The notes beneath the pieces are model-generated. The model made no database searches. It had not been told where the DNA came from and saw only the letters and a program-made list of their open reading frames with translations. From assembly GCA_964480945.1 (NCBI GenBank), contig CAYZRX010000043.1, forward strand, positions 1 to 30,995: DNA of 30,995 nucleotides. Direction: 5' to 3'. A program made the translations under genes and the position numbers. Below, one piece after another: positions 6,965 to 15,815 of the stretch (its first letter is position 1; every line of letters starts with the position of its first letter). This DNA is from VGWB01 sp964480945 (GTDB taxonomy: Bacteria > Bacteroidota > Ignavibacteria > UBA10030).

Positions 6965-8626
6965 ATGGCACACCTTCCGCCGAATATCAGAAAGCACGTC
7001 GCTCTTCTCCTCTCGATGGTGCTTTTCATCTTCACTTCTCAGGCGCTCGCGCAGTATCAGAAGCAGATCGAGAGCCTGCAGACGCCCGACGGTTGCACGA
7101 GCATCACGGCCGGCCGGCTTGCAACGACCGACGGATCGGTCATCACCTGTCACACCTGCGACGGCAACTACCGCACGTGGCTGAACATCGTGCCGCACAG
7201 GAAACACGACAAGGGGGCAGTCCGGAAGATCTACTGGGGAAATCTGCACACGGAGTTTTCGACGGACATGCGGGGGTTGATCCTCAAGGGTGAGATCCCC
7301 GAGATCGAGGAGACATATTCCTATCTCAACACTGCCTACGCGTGCCTCAACGAGAAACAGCTGGCCTTCGGAGAGACAACGTTCGGAGGACGCCCGGAAC
7401 TGCGCAACGACGAAGGGCTCTTCCTCGTCGAGGAGCTTCAGGCCATCGCACTGGAGCGATGCACGACGGCACGGGACGCGATCCGTCTCATGGGCAGCCT
7501 TGCGTCGAAATACGGCTACGGCGACTGGGGGGAATGCCTGACCGTTGCAGACACAAAGGAGGTGTGGCAGTTCGAGATCCTCGGCGCTGGCCCCGCTGAA
7601 GTTGGGGCGGTCTGGGCGGCGGTGCGCATCCCTGATGACCAGATCGGCGTCTCGGCGAACATCCCGCGCATCAGCGAACTCAACCTGAAAGATCCCGATC
7701 ACTACATGGCGTCGGAGAACGTCTTCTCGCTCGCAGAGGAGATGAAGTGGTGGGATCCGAAGAAGGAGCCGTTCAAATTCTGGAAGGCCTACAGCGGCCG
7801 GAAGCCCTTCTCGACACGCGAGTTTTTCATCCTCAACGCGTTGGCTCCTTCACTAAAGCTCTCCATGGACGCGGAAGAGCTTCCCTTCACCGTCAAGCCG
7901 GATCATAAGGTCTCGGTCCAGGACATCATCAAGATGTACCGCGAGACCTATGAAGGGACCGAATTCGACATGACGCAGAATCTCATGGTGCCCAAGCGGA
8001 GGTCCAGGCAGCAAATGGCGGTGGACACCGCTGCCGGCAAGGCGCCCGAGATGGTCAAGAGTCCGGTTGCCAATCCTTGGATGAGCCGTGACATGATCAT
8101 GCTTCTGGATGCGGTCAAACCCGGAACGGTTACACCGATGAGGACGATTGCGATCGCAGGATGTGCCTATTCCCAGATCATTCAGTTGCGCGGCTGGCTG
8201 CCCGACGAGGTCGGGGGGGTGGCGTGGTTTGCGTTTGACAATCCAGCTCAGAGTCCGCGCTTTCCGATCTTCGCAGGGGCTCTGGAGCTCCCGGAGAGCT
8301 TCGAGGTGTGCGGGCAGAAGAAATTTCGCACGGATGCAGCTGACTGGTGGTTCCGGCGTGCGAACCGGCTCGCGACCGTGCAGTGGGGAAGAACGCGGGA
8401 GTACATCGAGAAAGCGATGAAGGAGTTTGAAGAGAAAGGCTTCACAGATCTCCCCGGTCTCGAGCAGCGCGTGCAGGAACTCCTAAAGAAAGACAGCTCG
8501 GACGAAGGGCACAAGAAGGTTCGGGAGTACCTGACCACGTACACCAACGACATGGCACGAGCGGCCATGTTGAAATGGTGGGAGCTCGGGGACCAGTTCT
8601 GGGGGATGTTCGCCCACGGCTTCTAG
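6965..8626 (+). CDS. Secreted C69-family dipeptidase (PepD-like)
   Basis: Ntn-type cysteine peptidase of 553 residues. A signal peptide ends near ALAQ (residue 30), followed by a short propeptide to G43. C44 in GCTSITAGRLATTDGSV is the expected nucleophile exposed by self-cleavage, as in the C69 family. Further family blocks are ERCTTARDAIRLM, a GYGDWGECLTVAD stretch and a C-terminal VQWGRTREYIEKAM region. AAAGGA (6949-6954) precedes the ATG. It probably acts in the periplasm on dipeptides or short glutamyl peptides and is the last gene of the pgsW run. Specificity cannot be read from the sequence. The end is marked by an inverted repeat facing the convergent glgP gene. Confidence 0.87.
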   Translation: MAHLPPNIRKHVALLLSMVLFIFTSQALAQYQKQIESLQTPDGCTSITAGRLATTDGSVITCHTCDGNYRTWLNIVPHRKHDKGAVRKIYWGNLHTEFSTDMRGLILKGEIPEIEETYSYLNTAYACLNEKQLAFGETTFGGRPELRNDEGLFLVEELQAIALERCTTARDAIRLMGSLASKYGYGDWGECLTVADTKEVWQFEILGAGPAEVGAVWAAVRIPDDQIGVSANIPRISELNLKDPDHYMASENVFSLAEEMKWWDPKKEPFKFWKAYSGRKPFSTREFFILNALAPSLKLSMDAEELPFTVKPDHKVSVQDIIKMYRETYEGTEFDMTQNLMVPKRRSRQQMAVDTAAGKAPEMVKSPVANPWMSRDMIMLLDAVKPGTVTPMRTIAIAGCAYSQIIQLRGWLPDEVGGVAWFAFDNPAQSPRFPIFAGALELPESFEVCGQKKFRTDAADWWFRRANRLATVQWGRTREYIEKAMKEFEEKGFTDLPGLEQRVQELLKKDSSDEGHKKVREYLTTYTNDMARAAMLKWWELGDQFWGMFAHGF

Positions 8627-8632
8627 CGCGGA

Positions 8633-8677
8633 AACCTTCCGAAGGTTCTCTGCGCGTCCACGGGCCTTCGGAAGGTT
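8633..8677. terminator. Bidirectional terminator-like hairpin between convergent genes
   Basis: AACCTTCCGAAGG (8633-8645) and its exact complement CCTTCGGAAGGTT (8665-8677) form a 13-bp stem with a 19-base loop. Each arm is also a near-palindrome by itself. It lies 7 bases after the C69 stop, and its right arm overlaps the TAA of the convergent glgP gene (8676-8678). There is no T-run, so efficiency as a terminator is uncertain. Confidence 0.55.
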
Positions 8678-11240
8678 ACTGCGCCCAAACCACCAATCCG
8701 AGCTTGTACGGATTGTCCAGATCCTCGTGCTTCGGCAGAATGCGGACGGTGTGTCCCAGCCTGCCGCTCGTCTCGAGAGTCTTGACCCCGACGAACTCGT
8801 ACATCGTCCCCTTCGGTTTATCGGTGGGTTTCATCAGCACGATCTTCGGGATTTCGATCTCGCCCCGCGCATTCAGTGATCCATAGTAGAGCTCAACGGA
8901 GACATCTTCCGGCTTGAGGCCGCCGAGATCGATCTGTGTCCGGACGGTGAGAGTTTCGCCCACCTTCAATGTCTTGTGGTCCTCGACAGCGATTTCCGCG
9001 ATGCGAATCGATCCCCAGCGCTCGCGCAAGTGCTGCTTCCACACCGCGAATCGTTTCGCTCGTTTGAACTGGTCGGCGGTGAAGTTCGTGTGGCGATCGA
9101 GGGCGGGGAGGTACATTTTCTCGGCATACTCCCGCACCATCCGGTTGGTGTTGAACTGCGGGCCGATCGTGCGCATCGCGCCCTTCATCTTGCTGATCCA
9201 GGGGCGGGGGAGACCATCGGGTCCGCGTGTGTAGAACAGCGGAATGATCTCCTTCTCAAGAAGATCGTACAAGGCGTCCGACTCCACTTCGTCTTGCAGC
9301 TTGTCGTCCGTGTACTCCTCGCCGCGCCCGATAGCCCAGCCTGCCTGGACGCTGTAAGCTTCGTCCCACCACCCGTCGAGAACGCTCAGGTGGATGACCC
9401 CGTTCAACGTCGCCTTCATCCCGCTCGTGCCGCTCGCTTCGAGCGGGCGCCGGGGCGTGTTCAGCCACACGTCCGCGCCCTGCAGCATGTACCGGGCAAC
9501 GACCATGTCATAGTCTTCCAGAAACACCATCCGCCGCCGCACGCCTGAATGTCGCTCAAAATGGATGATCTGCCGTATGAGCTCCTTCCCACCCGTATCG
9601 TTGGGATGTGCCTTCCCGGAGAAGATGATCTGCACCGGACGTTCCTTGTCGGTCAAGATCTTGATGAGTCGGTCGGGATCTTTCAGCAGCAGTGTTGCAC
9701 GCTTGTAGGTGGCAAACCGCCGCGCAAAACCGATGGTCAGTGCGTCGGAGTTCAGTACCTCTCGGGCCTGAGCTACCTCCGACGGCGGTGCGCCCCGCGC
9801 TTCAAGCTGTGCCGCGAGCCGGACGCGGGTAAAGGCGACAAGGCGCTCTCTCCGCCGCTCATGCGTTCGCCACAGCTCCTCATCGGGAATGTGGGGGACC
9901 CGGCTCCAGAGACCGGAATCGCCGGCATCTTCCCGCCAGCGCGGCCCGAGGTACCGATCATAGAGGCCGACCATCTCGCGGCTGATCCACGACGGGGCGT
10001 GGACACCGTTCGTGATCGACGTGATGGGGGATTCATTCACCGGTACGCCGGGCCATACCTTCTGCCACATCGACCGCGAGACTTTGCCGTGCAGCTGGGC
10101 TACCCCGTTGCTGCCTCCTGCCATCCGGAGCGCGAGGACCGTCATGCAGAAGAGCTCTTGTTCGTTGTCCGGCTCCTGCCGGCCCAGACCCAGGAATTCG
10201 TTCCGCGGGAGGCCCAGCTCTTTCGAGTAATCCGAGAAATACTTGTCCATCAGTTCCGGCGTGAAGTAATCGTTGCCGGCGGGGACCGGCGTGTGCGTGG
10301 TGAAGACCAATCCGGCCGTTGCCGCCTCCCGCGCCTCTGCAAATGAGAGCTTCGATGTCGTCATCAACTCGCGGCAGCGCTCGAGGCTCAAGAACGCAGA
10401 GTGTCCCTCGTTCATGTGAAACACGGAGGGGCGGAGGCCGAGCGCCTTCACTGCGCGAAATCCACCGATCCCCAACAGGATTTCCTGCTTGATGCGCATC
10501 TCCCGGTCGCCGCCGTAGAGCTGATCGGTGATGTCCTGGTCGTCCGCCGAGTTGGAAGGGATGTTGGTGTCGAGCAAATAAAGGGTAATTCGCCCCACGT
10601 TGACATGCCAGATCTGCGCGTGCACTGCGCGTCCCGGGAGGTTCACCGATATGGTGATCGGTTTCCCGCTCTTGTCGAGCTCGCGGCGGAGAGGCAGGGT
10701 GTAGAAATCATTCTCCGGAAACCGCTCCTGCTGCCAGCCGTCGGCGTTGAGGTACTGGCGGAAGTATCCTTGTTGGTACAGGAGACCGACGCCGATGAGC
10801 GGAAGCCCGAGATCGCTCGCCGACTTCAGGTGATCCCCCGAAAGGACACCGAGCCCGCCCGAATAATTCTGCAGACACTCCGTGAGCCCGAATTCGGCGG
10901 AGAAGTAGGCAATCTGGTTGTCGCCGACCTGGGTGTAGGTTTTTCGGAACCAGGATGAGCTCGCGTCGAGATATTTCTTGTAGCTCTCGTAGGCACGGTC
11001 GAGTTGCGTGAGGAACGCATCGTCGCGCGCGGCGCTGTTGAGCCGATCCTGGCTGATCATCCCGAGCAGTTGCGCGGGGTTGTGATTCGTTTTCTCCCAG
11101 AGGTCGGGATCGAGGCGGATGAACAGCTCCATCAGGTCGTGATCCCATACCCAGAGGAGGTTGTACGCAAGCTCGTGAAGCGCTTCAAGTTCTTTTGGAA
11201 GCGAGGGAGCTACGGTGTATGTATAGATGGGTCGAATCAT
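8676..11240 (-). CDS. glgP: Alpha-glucan (glycogen/maltodextrin) phosphorylase
   Basis: Releases glucose-1-phosphate from the ends of glycogen or maltodextrins using pyridoxal phosphate. With the chosen ATG at 11240, preceded by GAGGAG seven bases upstream, the product is 854 residues; an open stretch of 20 more codons upstream is not needed. The N-terminal 120 residues resemble DUF3417 (LHELAYNLLWVWD), as in the TIGR02094 type of phosphorylase. Core motifs are YFSAEFGLTECLQNYSGGLG, HMNEGHSAF, ITNGVHAPSW and EASGTSGMKATLNG, with the PLP lysine at about K609. A C-terminal beta-rich extension (about 750-854) is present. It pairs functionally with pgi upstream, although no phosphoglucomutase is visible. 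Confidence 0.95.
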   Translation of the reverse strand: MIRPIYTYTVAPSLPKELEALHELAYNLLWVWDHDLMELFIRLDPDLWEKTNHNPAQLLGMISQDRLNSAARDDAFLTQLDRAYESYKKYLDASSSWFRKTYTQVGDNQIAYFSAEFGLTECLQNYSGGLGVLSGDHLKSASDLGLPLIGVGLLYQQGYFRQYLNADGWQQERFPENDFYTLPLRRELDKSGKPITISVNLPGRAVHAQIWHVNVGRITLYLLDTNIPSNSADDQDITDQLYGGDREMRIKQEILLGIGGFRAVKALGLRPSVFHMNEGHSAFLSLERCRELMTTSKLSFAEAREAATAGLVFTTHTPVPAGNDYFTPELMDKYFSDYSKELGLPRNEFLGLGRQEPDNEQELFCMTVLALRMAGGSNGVAQLHGKVSRSMWQKVWPGVPVNESPITSITNGVHAPSWISREMVGLYDRYLGPRWREDAGDSGLWSRVPHIPDEELWRTHERRRERLVAFTRVRLAAQLEARGAPPSEVAQAREVLNSDALTIGFARRFATYKRATLLLKDPDRLIKILTDKERPVQIIFSGKAHPNDTGGKELIRQIIHFERHSGVRRRMVFLEDYDMVVARYMLQGADVWLNTPRRPLEASGTSGMKATLNGVIHLSVLDGWWDEAYSVQAGWAIGRGEEYTDDKLQDEVESDALYDLLEKEIIPLFYTRGPDGLPRPWISKMKGAMRTIGPQFNTNRMVREYAEKMYLPALDRHTNFTADQFKRAKRFAVWKQHLRERWGSIRIAEIAVEDHKTLKVGETLTVRTQIDLGGLKPEDVSVELYYGSLNARGEIEIPKIVLMKPTDKPKGTMYEFVGVKTLETSGRLGHTVRILPKHEDLDNPYKLGLVVWAQ

Positions 11241-11418
11241 GACGATGCTCCTCAAGAGATGTCGGAGAGGCGCCAGGAATTCAGAACGTGTACGGCACAC
11301 CTCATACGCGCGGAAGGAATTTCTCGATGGGATTGTGGCAGTGTCTAAACCTGCCGGAGGAAGGTTAAGAAAGATTCAGGAGAAAAACCACAGAGAGCGA
11401 CGGTTGCCCTCCGGATTC

Positions 11419-11910
11419 TCATTTCTTGCCGGAGGAATCGCTGGGTTCCGGCCCGAGGAAGCTGTCCTGCGCTTTCTCAGCCCAGTTGCTGATCAGATCA
11501 ACCTCCGCTTTGGAAAGAGTGGCATTCGGATGCATCAGCCGGTAGGTCTTGAGAGGCATCTTGTCATCTGTCACCATTTGTGAGATCATATCGAGCTTGG
11601 AGATCTGCCGGGTCTCGTCGTAGTTTGCCCACGTGGAAAAATTAATGTGGTTGCGCCCCTCTTTCACGTCGCTGGTTACGAGCCAGGAGGTCGGCGCCAC
11701 GTGGCTGTACCAGGGCCACGTTGTGTTGTTGGAATGGCAATCGAAGCAGGAGCGCTCAAGGATCGCCCTTACCTCGGGCGGGACATTGAGCGAGGCAAAG
11801 ATCGTCTTGGACTGATCGACCGGAGGATTCGTCCGTTCCGGCCGAATGAACTGAATTCCGATGAAAACGATTGGAACGGCAATTCCAACCCACTTGATGA
11901 TTTTGCGCAT
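11419..11910 (-). CDS. Haem-binding (Haem_bd) c-type cytochrome-like protein
   Basis: Small exported or membrane-anchored protein of 163 residues. An uncleaved signal anchor spans about residues 6-22. The haem attachment motif CFDCH is at 55-59, and M118 in KMPL is the likely distal ligand. SNNTTWPWYSHVAP after the haem motif is characteristic of the Haem_bd family. GGAGA lies seven bases upstream of the ATG. It is 51 bases downstream of pgi on the same strand and 178 bases upstream of glgP. A role in periplasmic electron transfer is likely, but the partner is unknown and the link to sugar metabolism may be accidental. Confidence 0.88.
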   Translation of the reverse strand: MRKIIKWVGIAVPIVFIGIQFIRPERTNPPVDQSKTIFASLNVPPEVRAILERSCFDCHSNNTTWPWYSHVAPTSWLVTSDVKEGRNHINFSTWANYDETRQISKLDMISQMVTDDKMPLKTYRLMHPNATLSKAEVDLISNWAEKAQDSFLGPEPSDSSGKK

Positions 11911-11961
11911 AGAGAGTTCTCCGCTGTACCTGCATGAAACGAGCGTTTCACCTTCCGAAGC

Positions 11962-13605
11962 CTACGCCCGGTGTTCCTTGTAAAACGCGATGAGTCCATT
12001 TGTCGATGAATCGTGATCTTTGACGCTCTCGCTGGTCTGCAGCTCCGGCAGGATCGTTTTGGCAAGCTGCTTGCCCAGCTCCACGCCCCACTGATCGAAC
12101 GAGTTGACGTTCCAGATCAGGCCCTGCACGAAGATCTTGTGCTCGTACATCGCGATCAAGGACCCGAGTGTTCGGGGAGTCACTTTCTTGAAAACGATGG
12201 AATTCGTCGGTCTGTTCCCGGGAAAGACTTTGTGGGGGAGAAGGGTCTCAAGCGTCTCGCCCCTCATGCCTGATGCTTCCAGCTCTTTTCGTGCTTCCGG
12301 CTCGGTTTTCCCTCTCATCAGCGCTTCTGTCTGGGCAAAGAAATTTGAGAGTAAGATTGAATGGTGCTCGCCCATCGGGTTATGCGTCTGCATCGGCGCG
12401 AGAAAATCTGCGGGAATCAGCTTCGTCCCCTGATGGAGGAGCTGGAAGAACGCGTGCTGCCCGTTCGTCCCCGGTTCACCCCAGATGACTGGTCCGGTTG
12501 AATAGTCGACGACCCGGCCGTCGCGCGTCACGCGCTTGCCGTTACTCTCCATGTCCCCCTGCTGAAAATAGGCCGGAAAGCGATGCATGTACTGATCGTA
12601 CGGAATGATGGCATGGCTCTCCGCGCCGAAGAAGTTGTTGTACCAGACGCCGAGCAGCGCGAGAATGACCGGGATGTTCTTCTCGGGTGGCGCCGTGCGG
12701 AAGTGCCGATCCATCTCGTGCGCGCCGGTGAGAAGCTCTTCGAAATTCTCCATTCCGACATAGGACGCAATAGAGAGGCCGATCGCCGACCAGAGGGAAT
12801 ACCTTCCCCCGACCCAATCCCAGAATTCGAACATGTTCTTCGTATCGATGCCGAAGCCGGAGACCGCCTTCGCATTCGTCGAGACAGCAACGAAATGCTT
12901 CGCCACGGCCGAGTCGTCCTTCGCACGATCGAGGAACCAACGCTTCGCGGACTGAGCGTTCGTGATCGTCTCCTGCGTCGTGAACGTTTTCGAGGAGATG
13001 ATGAAGAGGGCAGTTTCGGGGCTCAAGCGCTTCAACGTCTCGGCGATGTGCGTCCCGTCGATGTTCGAGACGAAATGGACGTTGAGCCGCGGGTGGCCGT
13101 ACGGTCTCAGCGCCTCTGTGACCATCACGGGACCCAGGTCCGATCCACCGATGCCGATATTGACGATGTCGGTCATCGCTTTGCCCGTGTAGCCCTTCCA
13201 GGCACCGGACCGAACGGATTCCGTGAAGGAGCGCATCTGCTTGAGGACGCCGTTCACCGCGGGCATTACGTCTTCGCCGTCAACGATGATCGGCGTATTG
13301 GAACGGTTCCGAAGGGCGACGTGCAGGACAGCCCTCCCCTCCGTTACGTTGATTTTCTCCCCTTGGAACATCTTCTCGATCCAACTTCTAGTATCAGCCT
13401 CGCGGACGAGGTCAAACAGGAGCGACATCGTTTTCTCTGTGATCCGATTCTTCGAGTAGTCGAGGAGGATGTCGTTCCAGCGGACGGAGAATTTCTCGAA
13501 CCGCCGGGAATCCTGTGAAAACAGGTCTCGCATGTGGATCGTGGCGATCTCCTGATGATGGCGCTCAAGCGCCGTCCACGAAGGGGAATGAGTGAGTTCG
13601 GACAT
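11962..13605 (-). CDS. pgi: Glucose-6-phosphate isomerase
   Basis: Cytosolic interconversion of glucose-6-phosphate and fructose-6-phosphate. It has 547 residues, very close to the E. coli enzyme (549). Both family signatures are present: DWVGGRYSLWSAIG in the middle and FDQWGVELGKQLA near the end, with the catalytic lysine at about K512. The glutamate in GDMESNGK and the histidine in GTNGQHAFFQLLHQG match the other catalytic residues. SSKTFTTQETITNA and IGIGGSDLGP contact the phosphate. There is no strong ribosome-binding site at the ATG (13605). It is the first of a loose minus-strand series with the haem protein and glgP. Confidence 0.97.
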   Translation of the reverse strand: MSELTHSPSWTALERHHQEIATIHMRDLFSQDSRRFEKFSVRWNDILLDYSKNRITEKTMSLLFDLVREADTRSWIEKMFQGEKINVTEGRAVLHVALRNRSNTPIIVDGEDVMPAVNGVLKQMRSFTESVRSGAWKGYTGKAMTDIVNIGIGGSDLGPVMVTEALRPYGHPRLNVHFVSNIDGTHIAETLKRLSPETALFIISSKTFTTQETITNAQSAKRWFLDRAKDDSAVAKHFVAVSTNAKAVSGFGIDTKNMFEFWDWVGGRYSLWSAIGLSIASYVGMENFEELLTGAHEMDRHFRTAPPEKNIPVILALLGVWYNNFFGAESHAIIPYDQYMHRFPAYFQQGDMESNGKRVTRDGRVVDYSTGPVIWGEPGTNGQHAFFQLLHQGTKLIPADFLAPMQTHNPMGEHHSILLSNFFAQTEALMRGKTEPEARKELEASGMRGETLETLLPHKVFPGNRPTNSIVFKKVTPRTLGSLIAMYEHKIFVQGLIWNVNSFDQWGVELGKQLAKTILPELQTSESVKDHDSSTNGLIAFYKEHRA

Positions 13606-13705
13606 GGTCTACGCTCGGGATCAAATTGAGTGGAGGAGTTGCGATTGGTATGATCTTACTGCAACGCCAACCGGGATGCTGAGCAAGAAGTCAGGGCTGC
13701 TTGTT

Positions 13706-14473
13706 CTACTCGTACAGATCTTGGAGATCAGATGCTGCGAGCTCAACGAGGAAGCTACCGATCTTTTGCGTGACGGCTTTCAGATATCCTTCCCCCTTCT
13801 CGACGGTGGCTTTCGAGGGGTTTCCGACGCCGGTATCTTCCGTAACCTTCGTCCAGAGGCGCGGAGCCCACACCCATCGCTCGCGAAGGCCGTGGAGCTT
13901 GAATTTTTTAGCTTTTCCCGTTCCCGCTTCCGCCAGCGGTCGGACGAGTTCCGGAGCGATCTTCAACATGACGCTCGTCTCCATCTCCCCCGCGTGATCG
14001 TCCGCTTCCTCAAAGTACCTCGTCTGATCGACGATCTGCCACCAGTTGATCGTGCAGAGGAACATGTCGGGGTACTCCGGCTGAAGCTCGCGGATCATCT
14101 GCCGGAAGTCGTTTCCCCCGTGACTGTTGAGAACGACAATCTTCCTGATCCCCTGACGGGAGAGCGAGTCCGTAACGTCCCGGAGCAGCGCGGCCTGCGT
14201 GCTCGGGTTGATGTTGATCGTCAGCGGGATATCGAGCTGGCCCGTGTTGACGCCGAATGGGACGGTCGGGAGGACGACGACCTTGGCCCCCGCTTCCCAG
14301 GCGATCCGCGTCGATTCGGCCGCGATGGTGTTGCTCTCAACGATGTCGGTTCCATACGGAAGATGGTAGTTGTGGGCTTCGGTTGCGCCCCACGGAAGTA
14401 CCGCTACTTCAAATACCGTCATCTTCACGGTCTTCCAGCTCGTTTCAGCAAGGATGTATGGGCGGTCGGGCAT
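13706..14473 (-). CDS. Creatininase-family metal-dependent amidohydrolase
   Basis: A 255-residue cytosolic protein of the creatininase superfamily, which includes creatinine amidohydrolase and the MftE and FAPy-deformylase types. Metal-ligand motifs are WGATEAHNYHLPYGTD (28-43, giving E32, H34 or H37, and D43), NSHGGND (116-122, H118) and DDHAGEMETS (158-167, H160/E163). GGGGA precedes the ATG. The next gene upstream on this strand is 205 bases away, so it may have its own promoter. No mycofactocin or creatine genes are nearby, and the substrate is unknown. Confidence 0.88.
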   Translation of the reverse strand: MPDRPYILAETSWKTVKMTVFEVAVLPWGATEAHNYHLPYGTDIVESNTIAAESTRIAWEAGAKVVVLPTVPFGVNTGQLDIPLTININPSTQAALLRDVTDSLSRQGIRKIVVLNSHGGNDFRQMIRELQPEYPDMFLCTINWWQIVDQTRYFEEADDHAGEMETSVMLKIAPELVRPLAEAGTGKAKKFKLHGLRERWVWAPRLWTKVTEDTGVGNPSKATVEKGEGYLKAVTQKIGSFLVELAASDLQDLYE

Positions 14474-14678
14474 AGCACGGTCCCCTTTTTTGGTTCTGTC
14501 GCGTCGAGGGCGTCAGCTTCAACGCCAATTTAGGGATTTCTGGTGGAATGTCAAAGCAGGGCAGCGGCGGCTTAGGCGCCTGGCGCCACAGAATCCGTGG
14601 AACAAGCCGCCGTTCGCGCGTGCACAATTCGGACCGCAAGCCGAATTCCTCTCGTGGCATCCCCTTCGGCCGGACGGA

Positions 14679-15737
14679 TCATTCCGTCGAGGAGATGTGC
14701 CTCCCCATGAAGATGGAGATCGGCCGGAGGATCTCGATGTCGTCAAAGATGATTCTGGCCGTCACCATGATCGGTACAGCGAGGATCATCCCCACGATGC
14801 CCCAGAGCCAGCCCCAGAAGATCAGGGAAGCGAGAATCACCAGCGGGCTCAGGTTCAAGCGTGATGCCATCAGCCGCGGCTCCAGGATGTTTCCCAGAAC
14901 CATCTGCGTGGCGGAGAGGAGGAGGAGCACGAGGAACGGGACGCTCAGACTGTCGAACTGAAGGAGGGAGAGCGTGAAGGGGAGGAAGATCGCAATCAGG
15001 GATCCGAGGTTGGGGATAAAGTTGAGAACGAACGTGATGAAGCCCCACACCAGGGGGAAGTCGACGCCAAGAACCCACAAGATGAGAAAGGTGATGATGC
15101 CCGTTGCGGCGCTGATCAGCGTCTTCGTGACGAGGTACCGGCGGGAGCGATTCCCGACTTTCTCGATGACCTCTACGATCCTATCGGCCCGATCCGGGGG
15201 GAAAGCTTTTCGGATCTTGACGGTCAGCTCCCCTGTGCCCGCAAGAATGAACACCATAAACAAGAGGACGAGGAAGAGGTTGCTGAGGAGATTGAGGAAG
15301 GAACCGATGCCGGATGCGAGCGCGGAGGTAATCGATGAAAGTTGAAATGCCCGCTGCACGTCTACCTCCTCCAATCGAACATTCAATCTTGAAGCGAGCT
15401 CTTTGATGCTTCCTGCAATCGACGAGCCGAGGTTCACGAGTCGCTCCTGGTACTTCGGCACCTCCTTCACGAACGAATCGACACTCGAAGAGATAACAAG
15501 GGCGAGAAGAAACAGAATGCAAGCGATCGAGAGCAGCACGCCAAGGAGCGCCACGAACGTCGGAACCTTCTTCTTTTTGAGCTCCGTAACGAGCGGCCCG
15601 AAGATAATGGAGAGAAACACCGCGATGACGAACGGAAGCAAGATGGACCGGAGCTCGCGCAGGACGATGCCGAGCACGAAGATCACGAGGATCCCAAGCA
15701 GAAACGGTACGACTTTCGAGTAGTCCGGCTTGCTCAT
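14679..15737 (-). CDS. AI-2E family membrane protein (PF01594-like)
   Basis: Integral membrane protein of 352 residues with two N-terminal helices pairs, a soluble-looking loop (about 95-150) and four to five C-terminal helices, the family layout. The family segment GFITFVLNFIPNLGSLIA is present, followed by GNILEPRLMASRLNLSPLVI and FWGWLWGIVGMILAVPIM. The ATG at 15737 is six bases after GAGG; a TTG six codons further upstream is also possible but less likely. Despite the name, most members are not shown to carry autoinducer-2. Some act as sodium/proton antiporters or transport unknown substrates. Confidence 0.9.
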   Translation of the reverse strand: MSKPDYSKVVPFLLGILVIFVLGIVLRELRSILLPFVIAVFLSIIFGPLVTELKKKKVPTFVALLGVLLSIACILFLLALVISSSVDSFVKEVPKYQERLVNLGSSIAGSIKELASRLNVRLEEVDVQRAFQLSSITSALASGIGSFLNLLSNLFLVLLFMVFILAGTGELTVKIRKAFPPDRADRIVEVIEKVGNRSRRYLVTKTLISAATGIITFLILWVLGVDFPLVWGFITFVLNFIPNLGSLIAIFLPFTLSLLQFDSLSVPFLVLLLLSATQMVLGNILEPRLMASRLNLSPLVILASLIFWGWLWGIVGMILAVPIMVTARIIFDDIEILRPISIFMGRHISSTE

Positions 15738-15815
15738 TTCCTTCCTCAGTGGCAATCTAACAAAAACTCATCATTGAGGAAACAGGCCGTCGGGGAAACG
15801 ATAAGGAGCCTCCTC

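Noticed and set aside
5731..7035. Long minus-strand open frame opposite the M14 hydrolase gene
   Set aside because: Arginine- and histidine-rich antisense frame of a clearly recognised gene; high G+C at third positions produces such shadows.
12583..13518. Plus-strand open frame of 311 codons opposite pgi
   Set aside because: Antisense to conserved pgi motifs, with no start signal and no recognisable domain.
14575..14587. GGCGCC-T-GGCGCC hairpin as a terminator
   Set aside because: Only a one-base loop separates the six-base arms and no T-run follows; it may be chance in G+C-rich DNA.
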